Positions 44,432 through 54,898 of a DNA stretch of 64,000 nt are shown piece after piece. The notes under the pieces were generated by a model that did no database searches, had not been told where the DNA came from, and saw only the letters and a list, made by a program, of their open reading frames with translations. This stretch comes from Lutraria lutraria (lineage: Eukaryota > Mollusca > Bivalvia > Venerida > Mactridae). Location: NCBI GenBank assembly GCA_964023205.1, contig OZ026833.1, forward strand, positions 37,240,366 to 37,304,365. Reading direction: 5' to 3'. The translations under genes and the position numbers were made by a program. The stretch's first letter is position 1; the number at the start of each line of letters is the position of its first letter.

Positions 44432-44726
44432 AGTTTTATTGTACATAATAGTTTTCTTTAATGTATAATAGTGCAACCTCCATGAATGGTCACCTCCGAA
44501 CAACAGTCACCTCTTTATTAGACATTTGCGATTTAAGACGGTGACGGTGGTGGACATCGGATTTGGGATTAAATTCAGGGGTCATCTCAAAATTAATGAT
44601 ACATACTCTTGTATTGGGCAAGTGTTAATAATAATTTTGTTTGTATGTCAACTCAAAAACATGTTTATTTTACAATTTTATTCATTTTCATAAGAACTAG
44701 AACTAAACCAAGCATACACATCAATT

Positions 44727-44888
44727 TCAGTACTTTTTTGTAATGAATCTGTTATACGACTCTTGGTTGTTGCGAATCAATTCTGCCAGAGGGCGTTTCT
44801 GCTGTCGCCTGCGTCTACCAGGTACCTGGTGTCTACTTGGTTCTTTCCCGTCACTGGCATCGGGCGACTTTGCATTTTCAAGTGACTC
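44727..44888 (-). CDS. Possible terminal exon with poly(A) signals, unrecognised
   Basis: On the minus strand an acceptor-like GTGCCAATTTAG is followed by 53 codons and a stop. It begins ESLENAKSPDASDGKEPSRH, has a basic run PGRRRRQQKRPLAELIRNN and ends QESYNRFITKKY. AATAAA occurs twice downstream on the same strand (44677-44682 and 44664-44669), about 45-60 nt after the stop, where a poly(A) signal belongs. The exon lies 340 bp downstream of the TATA box in the right inverted arm (45231-45238), which points the same way, so the two could be the ends of one short transcription unit. No known domain. It resembles the basic tail of a nuclear or mobile-element protein. Confidence 0.4.
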   Translation of the reverse strand, partial: ESLENAKSPDASDGKEPSRHQVPGRRRRQQKRPLAELIRNNQESYNRFITKKY

Positions 44889-45044
44889 CTAAATTGGCAC
44901 ATCATAACTCAAAAGCTCTAAGCTGATTTTATGTGAATGTAATTGTAAACTGAAATGCACATTCATGAACAAAACTACTTACGTCTGTATTGTCAAAATT
45001 TGTTAATAAACAAAAAAGCAACGTACCTAAATATACGCATCATA

Positions 45045-45505
45045 ATCTACCATCGATATGTGTGTTTTGTGCCTTTTTAGCATTATTCTAATACTACAGG
45101 GCGAATTTTCAACTAATCATAACTCATTTTCAACTAATCATAACTCGGTAATACTCACATCAACTAGTGTTTAAGCTTGAATACATGAAAGTGGAGTGTT
45201 GCAGTATATATAGATAGATGATGCAATCGCTATTTATAGACTGAGTTCATGTTGGGTATACTGCGAAGGTCAAATGTTTTTACTGCGGCTTACGAATAAT
45301 ATATCGAGTCGCCAAATACAATTATGCAAGATCATCAAGTCTGAACCTCATGCAACATCGGGTTAACTAAAGGCCATAATTTATAGGCCCACTCTATTTT
45401 GACTGGGTCTTTTTATTTGATTGACCCTGATTGCGTTCAATGCGACAATGTTCTGTTGTGTTAAAATCAGAAGAATCGGTGTTGGTATTTACTGTTACTG
45501 ATGTG
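45045..45505 (-). repeat. Right arm of the long inverted pair, with TATA box
   Basis: Reverse complement of the left arm at 42022-42410, roughly 75-80 percent alike by eye. It keeps TATAAATAGCGATT on the minus strand (TATAAATA at 45231-45238) and has its own insertions, including a doubled TTTTCAACTAATCATAACTC (45107-45150). The two TATA boxes face each other across 2.9 kb. Confidence 0.88.
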
Positions 45506-46145
45506 TTGTTCACTATTAATAATAGGTTTACAATATGGGTTCAAATAAGTTTCATTGGTGCAAAAACAAAGTCGGTGACCGTGTTTTTATTTTTTTTTAA
45601 GTTTTTCAAATTGTTTTTAGAATCTGTATTTTAAAAAGATTCATCAGGCTATTTGTTCAGTATTGTTGCAAATGAGAGATAAATGTCTCATTATTTGGCA
45701 ATTTGTAAGATTTTCTGCTTGTTCACTTTTTATTGAATGTCTCTCTATCTATTTTCTAGATAATCCGAGAAAAATGTTCTGCGGTCACCAAGAAGATCTT
45801 ATAACCAGTTGCTGGTAAATAAATCATATATCTTATATTTTATCTGAATTTTGATGAAATTATAATGACTAAAAACTTGGGTGATTGAAAACATTCATTT
45901 ATCAGTTCATGTCTGACATCACTATCTAACAGTATTGAACCAGAGAAAACCATTAAAAAATATTTCAAAAAATAACATTGTGAAGCCTGGAACATTCAAG
46001 TTATTCATAAAAAATTAATCTTGCGAAGCCAATGATTGTTTCTATTTTGAACTGGACATTCAAAACCGTGTTGCTAATGGTTGAAAATAATCAACCCTCA
46101 TGTTGTTGTTTGATCTTGTCTAATTGATAATCAAAATTTAAAGCC
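45506..46145. other. No supported gene
   Basis: A 55-bp exon-like stretch at about 45761-45815 (acceptor TATTTTCTAG, then frame NPRKMFCGHQEDLITSCW, donor-like CTG|GTAAAT) is too short to support alone. Confidence 0.4.
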
Positions 46146-47560
46146 AGATATTGTGCAATTTTATTAAACTGACAAAAGCTGCATAATTTCATGGTCAATG
46201 CTTGCATTTATTTTTAGCTCACATGTCACAAAGTGACAAAGTGAGCTATTAGGATCACTCTCCGTCCGGCATCCGGCGTCGTCAAACTTTTTGTTGTGAC
46301 CACACTAGGGGCCACATTTTTGGCTCAATTTTAGCAAAACTGGGTCAAAACATTAATATCAACAAAATCTCGGACGAGTTCGATATTGGGCCATTTGGGG
46401 TCAAAAACTAGGTCACCAGGGCCAAATATGGGAAAACCTTGTGAACACTTTAGAAATCACTGTTTTGACTGGATCTTCATGAAACTTTGTCAGAATGTTT
46501 ATTTTAATAATATGTAGGTCAAGTTTGATAATGGGTCATTTCCGGTGAAAAACTAGGTCATTAGGGCAAATTGCTGGAAAACCTTGTGAACACTCTAGAA
46601 GTCACTGTTTTGATTGGATGATCATGAAACCTTGTCAGAATGTTTTTCTTCATAATATCTTGGACGAGTTCGAACATGGGTCATCTTGGGTCAAAAACTA
46701 GGTCGCTAGGTCAAATCTTATGAAAAACCATGTTAACACTGTAGATTTCACAGTTATTATTGGATCTTCACCAAACTTTGTCAAATCGTTTGTTTTAATG
46801 ATATAACGGTCAAGTATAAATATGGGTCATCTGGAATCAATAACTAGGTCACCAGGTCAAATCTTAGGAAAACTTTGTTAACACTGTAGATGTCACAGTT
46901 TTAATTGGATCTTCACCAAACCTTGTCAAAATCTTTGCCTCAATGATATGTGGGTCAAGGATGAACATGGGTCAGTCGGGTTCAAAAACTGGGTCACAAG
47001 GTCAAATCTTAGGTAAAAATCTTGTAAAAGCTCTAAATGTCATGGTTTTGATTGGATCTTGGCCAAACCTTGTCAGATTGTTTGTCTTAATGATATTAAG
47101 GACAAGTTCAAATATGGGTCACCTAGGGTCAAAAACCAGGTCACAAGGTCAAATCTTAGGAAAACCTTATTAACACTGTAGATGTCAAATTTTGATCGTA
47201 TCTTCACCAAAGCTAGTCAGGCTGTTTGTCTTAATGATATGTAAGACAAATTCGAACATAGGTCGTCTGGGGTCAAAAACTAGGTCACCGGCTCAAAACA
47301 ATGTTTTAATGAGTGAACAGTGATTGTCATGTGAGCGATATATGGCCATCTTGGCCCTCTTGTTAGCTTTGGTAAGGTTTGATTACTTTCATAACTCGTT
47401 ACATCGGTTGTCAAATGTGCATGTATTTAATGATACGCAACATAATATCATGTAAACATGCAGAATGGAACATTCCCTAACAGTAGAATAAACAAAAACT
47501 ATCGACTGTGGTAAGAAGCTAAAAATAATTGCATTCAGCAACCATGAAATTATTATACAC
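46146..47560. mobile_element. MITE split by a TTAGCTCAC-class repeat
   Basis: 46146-46213 (TATTGTGCAATTTTATTAAA through GCATTTATTTTTAGC) matches the inverted terminal repeats of the MITE at 54620-54898. The rest of the same element resumes after 47363 (TTTGGTAAGG, then CGACTGTGGTAAGAAGCTAA, AAATAATTGCATTC) and breaks off near 47560. The 1.15 kb between is a complete dispersed repeat, so the repeat entered the MITE. Confidence 0.72.
46216..47362 (+). repeat. Full-length CTAGGTCACCAGGTCAAAT-class repeat
   Basis: Begins TTTTTAGCTCACATGTCACA and AAGTGACAAAGTGAGCT, a head that is itself a hairpin (AGCTCAC/GTGAGCT). CTCCGTCCGGCATCCGGCGT follows, then about seven degenerate units of about 143 bp, and it ends ATGTGAGCGATATATGGCCA, TCTTGGCCCTCTTG. 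TTAGC stands at both edges. Plus frames such as 46943-47173 are repeat-borne. Confidence 0.9.
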
Positions 47561-47576
47561 CCAAATATGAACATAT

Positions 47577-48055
47577 GGGGGCTATATTGGATTCACGCTT
47601 GATGGTCAGTCGGTCGGTCCGTCCTTCCATGCATCTGTAGACACAATTTGTCTGGACAATTTCTCAGCAACTACTTACAGGAGATTTCAATGAAACTTCA
47701 CAGAAGTGATCAGTAGTAAGCCTAGTTGTGCATACCAAAATCATTTTTTGTTTGGATTAATTTTCACTGAGTTATATCCCTTTGTTTTTTTCTACAGTAT
47801 ATACAATAAGCAAATTTTGTCTGGACTATTTCTCATTAACTACTGACAGGAATTCAATGAAACTTCACAGAAGTGAAGTTGTGCCTGTTTGAATCATTTT
47901 TTTAGTTTGGATTAATTTTCACCGAGTTATAGCCCTTTGTTTTTTTCTACAGTATATACAATAGGCAAATTTTGTCCGGACTATTTCTCATTAACTACTC
48001 ACAGGAATTCAATCAAACTTCACAGAAGTGATCAGTAGTTAGCCGTACAAGGTTA
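47577..48055 (+). repeat. Degenerate tandem repeat, about 165-bp unit
   Basis: Two and a half units share AATTTTGTCTGGACTATTTC, ACTACTGACAGGAATTCAAT, GAAACTTCACAGAAGTG, GAGTTATAGCCCTTTGTTTT and TTCTACAGTATATACAATA. It starts at GGGGGCTATATTGGATTCAC with a GGTCGGTCCGTCCTTCC stretch. Non-coding. Confidence 0.8.
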
Positions 48056-49015
48056 AGTAGATTTAACCACTTCATCTAGCACCAACACTGCTTAATTACT
48101 AGAATACTAGCTTATACAGTTGTTGCCTATGACATTCTCAATCTACCCATATCAACCAACCTCATTTTGACCTTGACATAATTTGGACTGAGAATGGTTA
48201 AAATTGATTTATCTTGACAAGCATGCCACAGGGGTATATGCAATGAATGAACATACCAGTCAAGTCTTAGCATCTTTTTGTGTCTGTAGTATTCTTATAT
48301 TTCTTAAATCATAGTGTTTCTAAAAGTTCTTGATTTCTAATATAATGTCAATAAAACAAAGAAGAAACACTATAAGATCTGTAGATACTTGTATGAAGTT
48401 ATTTCTGTTTTATTTTTTTATCTGATGTTTTTGTAGGTGATACAGGATACAATCTTGGATGTAGGTATGGTTTACTGTGAAATCTTTCAACACAACAATG
48501 GAAAACAAACAACTTGGTTAGAGAAATATCTTCAATAAGACAAATTTTGTAATCGCCTTCTTTCAGTTCATTCATAATTAAGTGAAACATTTCCCTTACA
48601 TGTTAGTAACTTAGTTTGATTTAGTTTCAAATGTTTATACATTTACAACTTTTCTAGATGAATTATACTTATGAGTATTAGTTTATTATAGCTATTTGCT
48701 AGTATATAGTGTAGTGTCTATTACTAGTTTGGCTAATCCTGACAATTTGATTGGGTGATTGTGATGACTGTATATATTAAAGTTGACAGGGAAGTAAATC
48801 ATGAAGGCATTGCCTAGATAAGTTGTTGTGTGGATATTTTAAGTTCTATGCGGTTGTTTGATGGTGCTCAGATTTATGGTGAATTTGTTAACATTTAGGG
48901 TTGCTTCTACTTGATTGATGTAGGGTATGATATTACTCAAGATTGTGATTCATCATAATGTGTATTACTCATATCCAATGATATCATATAAATAGTTAAG
49001 TTTATACTCTCCTTA
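48056..49015. other. No supported gene
   Basis: A 63-codon minus frame at 48399-48590 (begins MFHLIMNELKEGDYKICLIE, ends SDKKIKQK) has a protein-like look but no known domain, acceptor or downstream AATAAA that I can place. Confidence 0.35.
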
Positions 49016-49936
49016 AGGGCTATTCCAGTTAAACATATATACCACCCAAGGAAGGCAAAATAAAGGAATTATATTGGGGGATGGTCAAACTTGTATTTTG
49101 CGTCTAAAGTGGGAGGGGTAAAAACCTTTTTCACTTCTGGAGGGGGGTCATATATGATTTTAAACATTAACCGTCATAAGGTTTAATTTTTCAACAACTT
49201 GATCAACACTTTGATTAATGTGAACATTAAGGAATGACCTACTAATAGTATTCCCAGATTTTTTTTTCTATTTTTGAACACTATGTTAGACATCACTCAA
49301 TGTATTGTCCAAGATATGTCAGGGGTAAAGTCATAAAGTTTTATAATAGTCTGTTCAATATTTGTATGTGTTTTTTTTTATAATTGATAATGTGCCAGAT
49401 TCAATGACATCTACATTCTAAAAAACTGTGTAGTCCAAAACTATATTTGACTCTGTAATGTAGTCTGTAGGTTCCTGTTCCATGTTGCAGTGCAAACATC
49501 AACAGGTATCAGTTTAATCTACATTCAGTCAGAACATAGATTAGTCCGCATTGAAATGTGCATAGCAAACAAATGACAAAATTAATATGTTGTTTAAATA
49601 TTGTTGATTCTGAAAGTTTAGCAGATTTTTTGCTTCGATTTACTTTGTTATACACATACAAACTTTTGAATATTTTTGGTCTGATTTACTTGAGCGTTAT
49701 CAAACTATATAGTTATGCATATGTGTTTGTTGTTTTTGGGTCCATGCAGATAGAAACAGCAACATAGGAATGTGATAGATTGCTTTAATAAAAAGAAATT
49801 CTAAAGGGGGGTCAGATTTAGTGTAAAAAATATTATATAGGTGGTTCTTTTTTTGTCAATTGAACTTCTGATGGGGGTCGGTCAAATTTGAAAGTGCCTT
49901 CCTTGGGTGGTATATATATTTAAATGGAATAGCCCT
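49016..49936. mobile_element. 921-bp non-autonomous element with 42-bp inverted ends
   Basis: 49016-49057 (AGGGCTATTCCAGTTAAACA, TATATACCACCCAAGGAAGG, CA) is the reverse complement of 49895-49936 with only about two to three mismatches. TTA/TAA stands at the edges. G-rich phrases (GGAGGGGGGTCA, AGGGGGGTCAG, ATGGGGGTCGGTCAAA) recur near both ends. The interior is AT-rich. Its 69-codon frame (49558-49767) has no transposase motif. Confidence 0.9.
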
Positions 49937-50501
49937 AATGGAGGATTTAATAAAATATACAGTCAATATTCTTTATTAAAAAAGCAACTTCATGCAAAAA
50001 ACATAAACCAATATGCTTCTTGTAATAGTTGTTCTTGTTACATCTTTGTTGATTGTTAATTAAGTCACAAACTGATCATCATTGTAAATGTTCCATGAAC
50101 ATCAACTATTTATTGTACATTTTTGTGCCCCACCACTTTTTTTGGGGGGGGGGGATATAGTTTTGTATACATTTGTAATACTAGATATGTTTGTTTTTGA
50201 CTCCACATGATTGATGCGGATCTCGATGTTAAACTAAAAGTTTACTGGGTATCATAATTGATTTTTGATATATAGATACTATTACTTCCCTAAGGAAGAG
50301 CATTTTTATATGCAAGAATGACATTGACACAAAAACTTGTGAAATTGTCATAGGCATGGTTGCTAAATTTATGCATTCACTTCTTTTAACTTCATACCAC
50401 AGTCGGTAGTTTTTATTTCATCATTAGGGAATGTCCCATTTCTCACGTTTGTATTCTAGTACATTCAACATAATACATACCGGGTAGTTCCTACATCTAA
50501 A
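49937..50501. other. Repeat debris, no gene
   Basis: Includes a T7-G11 run at 50139-50157. At 50385-50440 it has CTTCATACCACAGTCGGTAG and TAGGGAATGTCCCA, a fragment related to the split MITE at 47.4 kb in opposite orientation. Confidence 0.5.
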
Positions 50502-50682
50502 ATATTTACCTCCCTTGTTTTGAATTGGTGGCCATCTTCAAAGTCAAATTTAAACAACTCAATTCACAAAATTGGAAAAAACATTATATAAAATATATCA
50601 GGTTTAAAAAAAGTAGCTGTTACATGAATATCAATTCTTGTCAAATTAGCCTTTCAAGGTGGCCACCAAGGGAGGTAAATAT
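50502..50682. mobile_element. 181-bp MITE with nested inverted ends
   Basis: ATATTTACCTCCCTTG at 50502-50517 and CAAGGGAGGTAAATAT at 50667-50682 are perfect inverted repeats. Just inside, GTGGCCATCTTCAAAG is matched by CTTTCAAGGTGGCCAC. Non-coding. Confidence 0.9.
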
Positions 50683-52090
50683 AGGTATACTTGTTTTTGG
50701 CTAGAAAAGGGTCATGTTTAGGATTACTTGATGACTATAACATTTATGTGAGAACACTAGATACATTTCATTCTGAAATATATTTGTCTGTTGTATTAAA
50801 ATCATTCAAGTAGTCATAAGTGACTTTTCTGACTGTATCTTGTATTGCAACTGAAATTGATGATTTACTTTTGTCACAACATGTAATAATATCATTACAA
50901 GTGTATAAATAAACTGTTAGACTTGGTCTTTTGTTAGCATTTTATTATTCATGACAAGTATTTTAATCAACATGAAAAAATAATTTAACACAAATTATAA
51001 CAAGTGAAAATAAAACAAGGAAATAAATATGTGAAGAAAGCTGAAGTAAAAAAAAAAAAGAAAAAATTTGCCCACAAAGACGGCAAAATTTCCATAAGTG
51101 GCTACACTTTACACATACCAGCAAATGCGTAAGAGTCGGCCTTGTGTATCTCATTTTCAACATCTTGTTCCTAAATTATCACCATGACATTACATACAAA
51201 TATTACATTATCACATCACATTACATAAATAAATATTCTATTTAACAATCATATAATTATTTATACACAATTAATACATCAAGAAATAAACTACTCCAAA
51301 TTTGATAAAGAACACTTAATGACTGTATATTTGACAAATACACTTAACAAAACTTATAACGTCCCTTTGTAAAATATGCGTATATTTTTTTCATATAGTT
51401 AAGCTACATTACTATCAACAAAATTTGATTTTTACCCGTTTCTTGTCTATAGTTATAAAACATTTAACATGCACATGGTAAGTATGAATCTTCGAAGTAA
51501 TTTTTTTAATCGATAGCCACGTTACAGAAAAACACAAAATGGGGTGGATGTCCATTGAGAAAATGTTTTAAGGGCCAGTGCTGTCTGCCTTATTCAGCGA
51601 TGATCCCGTACTTACAATACATTTAGATTTCAATAAATATTTAATTTACTTCAACACATTAAATTAAAACAAACCACTAAGTTAACATATGAAATAGCTG
51701 TGGTTAAGTTTTATAACTGTACTTTCCATGTGATGCACTTGCAAATTATATGTTTTATAATAGCGAAAAAATCAATAACATACATTTTTGTTGATAGAGT
51801 CATGTAGCTTGACTTGTTATAGATATGCACTGAAAATTTGAGCTCCAAATATAAAAAAATATATAAAATATGCATATTGTACTAAGAGGACATTATAACT
51901 TACAAGTTTTCTTAAGTGTAGATACTATGATAACTATTATGATATACAGATATGCTTTAATGGACAAATATTGTTTCATTTTTTCACTGACATATGATGC
52001 CTAAATGACCAATTTCTGACCAATTTCTAATCAAATCTAATCATCAGTAGTATTAAAATTTTGAAGCAATTACTTCGAGCAATATTGCTA
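50683..52090. other. AT-rich sequence, no gene recognised
   Basis: One A12GA6 run near 51050. The right edge (GTGACCCTTATCAAATTTTG at 52091) is an inverted partner of the Tc1-like terminus at 52673, so the left neighbourhood may hold a degraded element of that family. Confidence 0.4.
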
Positions 52091-52690
52091 GTGACCCTTA
52101 TCAAATTTTGAGTAGTATACATGTAGTTAAAATATCCAATGTAACTAAATGTCAGATACTTTCTTAGTTGTATACAACTAGAGCTATTAGCCGGTATCTT
52201 AACCAGTCACCTTATCACCCTTGTAATATCTTAATTATATATAATATAATGCAAGACATGTCTAAGCTTATGAGACTATAGGTAAGTGACTATAAGTGTC
52301 AGATGCTTACATAGTTATACATGTATACAATTAACCAGTCACTTACCCCATTTTATACACTTGGTCAGTGATTGACTTGCATATAACTGAAGTGTAAGTA
52401 ACTAAAGTAAGTTACATCTGACCAAGTATATATAACCTGCTAAGTGACTAACTATTTTTAACAAGCATTTTTGAATAGGTTATGTAAAAAACTAAGTCAA
52501 TCGCTTACCATATCATAAATACATCATTAGTGACTGGTTGTGTCTATAATACCGTAAGTGACTGGTGACTAAGTAACCAGCTAAATGTATATAACAATGT
52601 AAGTATCTGACCTAGTAAGTGACAATGTTAATGATATGACTAGGTATATACATAGTACATGTATACTACTCAAAATTTGTTAAGGATCAC
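52091..52690. repeat. Degenerate GTAAGTGACTGG tandem tract between inverted Tc1-like ends
   Basis: CCTTATCAAATTTTGAGTAG near 52096 and CTACTCAAAATTTGTTAAGG near 52665 are inverted. Between them, at roughly 52140-52640, phrases such as TAAGTGACTGGT, ACCAGTCACTTA and CTAAGTAACCAGC recur in both orientations at irregular spacing. This is the left edge of the repeat block that continues to 62.3 kb. Confidence 0.7.
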
Positions 52691-52950
52691 TTTTTGATTT
52701 TGGATTACATATATAAAATATGAATTTTGGTTAATTTCAAAGATACCTGATTATCATGAGTGCAACATGTGATCCATAGATTAAATCATTCGAGCGTAAT
52801 GAGCATTGAAATGAGGACATGATCAAAATTAGACATTTTATGGGTATGTGTGGGGAATAGAAACTTTGAGGAAAATGAGCTAAAGTCCAAACTTTATAGT
52901 ATTGAGACCGATGTCCCTGTGCGTCAAAAACACCCTGACGTCGACTCCTC

Positions 52951-53294
52951 ATGCTTCTGATGAGTCGTCCAACCTTAAATTGTGGGATTCAAGTCCATTT
53001 GTCCGGAAGTGCCTCTCTGAGCTGTCTGGTGGTTGTTGGCTGGACTTGACGCCCAGATATCCCACTCTGCAGCATATCCCAGACGTAATCGATGGGATTT
53101 GGGTTGCGAGATCCAGCGGGCCAGTCCATTCTAGCAATAGTTTCCCTTTCAAGGTACTGATTGGTGTCAGTGGCCCTATGACCACGGGCATTATCGTCCA
53201 TGAAAATGAAATCCGTACCAATAGCACCTGCGTATGGACGCAAATGATCTTCCAAGATCTTATTTACGTGCCATTTTCAACGCCATGTATGTCC
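52951..53294 (-). pseudogene. Tc1-like transposase C-terminal half, left arm
   Basis: The minus frame (open 88 codons, 52989-53255) reads HLRPYAGAIGTDFIFMDDNA, then RGHRATDTNQYLERETIARM and PAGSRNPNPIDYVWDMLQSG. The MDDNA Asp is the second catalytic residue. The position of the third acidic residue (Glu in NPIEHVWD) is Asp here. Upstream, a deletion removes about 18 nt relative to the right arm, and the first catalytic Asp (DESRF) is not included. The end shifts frame into GHRSQYYKVWTLAH. Inactive remnant. Confidence 0.9.
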
Positions 53295-53295
53295 T

Positions 53296-53935
53296 TTTGT
53301 GGCCGCAACATTTTAGAGAGCATCTGCAATGGGCTCATGACCATGTTAGATGAACCCTACACGACTTGACCCATGTATGTTTCTTTGACGAGTCCAGGTT
53401 CTGTGTCGATTTCACAGATGGAAGTGCAAGAGTCTGGAGAAGGAGAAATGAACGCTTTGAACCAGTTTGTATTGCTGAGCATGACCGCTATGGTGGTGGC
53501 TCAGTTATGGTTTTGGACAGGCATTTGCGTTCAGGGAAAAACAGACTTACAAGTCGTTGAAAATGGCACGATCACAGATGCGAGGTACGTAAATGAGATC
53601 TTGTAAGATCATGTTCGTCCATACACAGGTGCTATTGGCCCGGAGTTCATTATCATGGATGATAATGCTCGTGTTCATTATACTAAGGGCCACTGACACC
53701 AATCAGTGCCTTGAAAGGGAAACTATTGCTCAAAAAGACTGACCCACTCGATCTCGCGACCTAAATCCCATCCCATCGTTTGGGATATGCAGCAGAGAGC
53801 GATATCTGAGTGTCCTGGCCAGCCAACAACCAAGTGAGGCACTTCCAGAAGAATGGGCTCGAATCCCACAATTTGAGATTCGACAGCTCATCAGAAGCAT
53901 GAGGAGTCGATGTCAGGCTTTTTTGATGCACAGGG
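53296..53935 (+). pseudogene. Tc1-like transposase C-terminal half, right arm
   Basis: Reads ...QWAHDHVR, stop, TLHDLTHVCFFDESRFCVDF, DGSARVWRRRNERFEPVCIA, EHDRYGGGSV, then shifts frame to GKTDLQVVENGTITDARYVN, stop, IGPEFIIMDDNARVH. It keeps the first (DESRF) and second (MDDNA) catalytic Asp but is frame-broken before the third, where NPIEHVWD should be. It lacks the N-terminal DNA-binding half. It codes for the same family as the left arm. Confidence 0.92.
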
Positions 53936-54150
53936 ACATCAGTCTCGATACTAAAAACACAAAAGTTTGCACTTTAGCTCATTTTCCTCATAGTTTCTAT
54001 TCCCCACTCATACCCATAAAATGTCTAATTTTGACCCTGTCCTCATTGCGATGCTTGTTATGCTCGAATGATTTAATCTATGGATTACATGTTGCACTCA
54101 TGATAATCAGGTATTTTTGAAAATTACCAAAATTCATATCTTATATGTGA

Positions 54151-54605
54151 CCGGCTAATTGTATTTTAATTGGTGTATATAACTTGTGTAGTGACTGGTT
54201 AATTGTATGTTACTTAGTGTATATGACTTGGTATGTGACTGGTAAATTGTATGTTACTTAGTGTATATGACTTGGTATGTGACTGGTAAATTGTATGTTA
54301 CTTAGTGTATATGACTTGGTAAGTGATTAGCTAGTTGTATGTTAATTAGTGTATATAACTTGTAAGTGATTAGCTAGTTGTATGTTAATTAGTGTATATA
54401 ACTTGGTAAGTGATTAGCTAGTTGTATGTTACTTAGTGTATATGACTTGGTAAGTGATTAGCTAGTTGTATGTTAATTAGTGTATATGACTTGGTAAGTG
54501 ACTAGCTAGTTGTATGTTAATTCGTGTATATAACTTGGTGATTAGCTAATTGTATGTTACTTAGTGTATATGACTTGGTATGTGACTGACTGGCTTATTG
54601 TTTGT
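54151..54605. repeat. Tandem array, 44-bp unit
   Basis: GTGACTGG(T/A)TAAATTGTAT begins at 54191, 54235 and 54279, then variants with GTGATTAGCTAGTTGTATGT continue. Each unit includes TTAGTGTATATGACTTGGTA. About ten units with small length changes. Confidence 0.92.
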
Positions 54606-54619
54606 TGCTTGATGTAATG

Positions 54620-54898
54620 TATTGTGCAATTTTATTAAACTGTCAAAGCTAAATAATTGCACCGTTGATGAATGTTATTATTTTTAGCTTCATACCACAG
54701 TTATTTTCTTTTACCATTATATAATGTTTTGTAGTCATCGTTAAATACATAATTGTATGTTTGTTTACTGGTATAACAAAAATCATAGTACAGATAACCA
54801 AAGTAATTGTACGGTACTACCTTGCCGAAGGTAAAAATAAATGCAAGCATTGACTGTGAAATTATGCAGCTTTGACAGTTTAATAAAATCGCACATTA
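54620..54898. mobile_element. 279-bp MITE with long inverted ends
   Basis: 54620-54650 (TATTGTGCAATTTTATTAAA, CTGTCAAAGCT) is the reverse complement of 54868-54898 with two mismatches. The similarity continues more loosely to about 68 bp per end. The same ends occur at 46146-46213. Non-coding. Confidence 0.88.

Larger units (their letters stand above)
52656..54150. mobile_element. Palindromic pair of Tc1-like element halves
   Basis: The left part (about 52706-53294) is the reverse complement of the right part (about 53570-54150): ATACCTGATTATCATGAG at 52743, TAGACATTTTATGGGTATG, CACAGGGACATC and others recur inverted. Both arms carry the C-terminal half of a Tc1-type transposase reading outward. 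The central stretch about 53296-53570 exists only once. A terminal repeat (TACTCAAAATTTGTTAAGGA) is present at the left end only. The right end runs straight into the 44-bp array. Confidence 0.85.

Noticed and set aside
42022..45505. A Polinton/Maverick element bounded by the inverted arms
   Set aside because: The interval is far too short and holds no polymerase, integrase or capsid-like frame. The arms may still belong to some other element.
52902..53369. 155-codon plus frame across the left Tc1-like arm
   Set aside because: The minus strand here encodes the recognisable transposase C-terminus. The plus frame is its antisense shadow.
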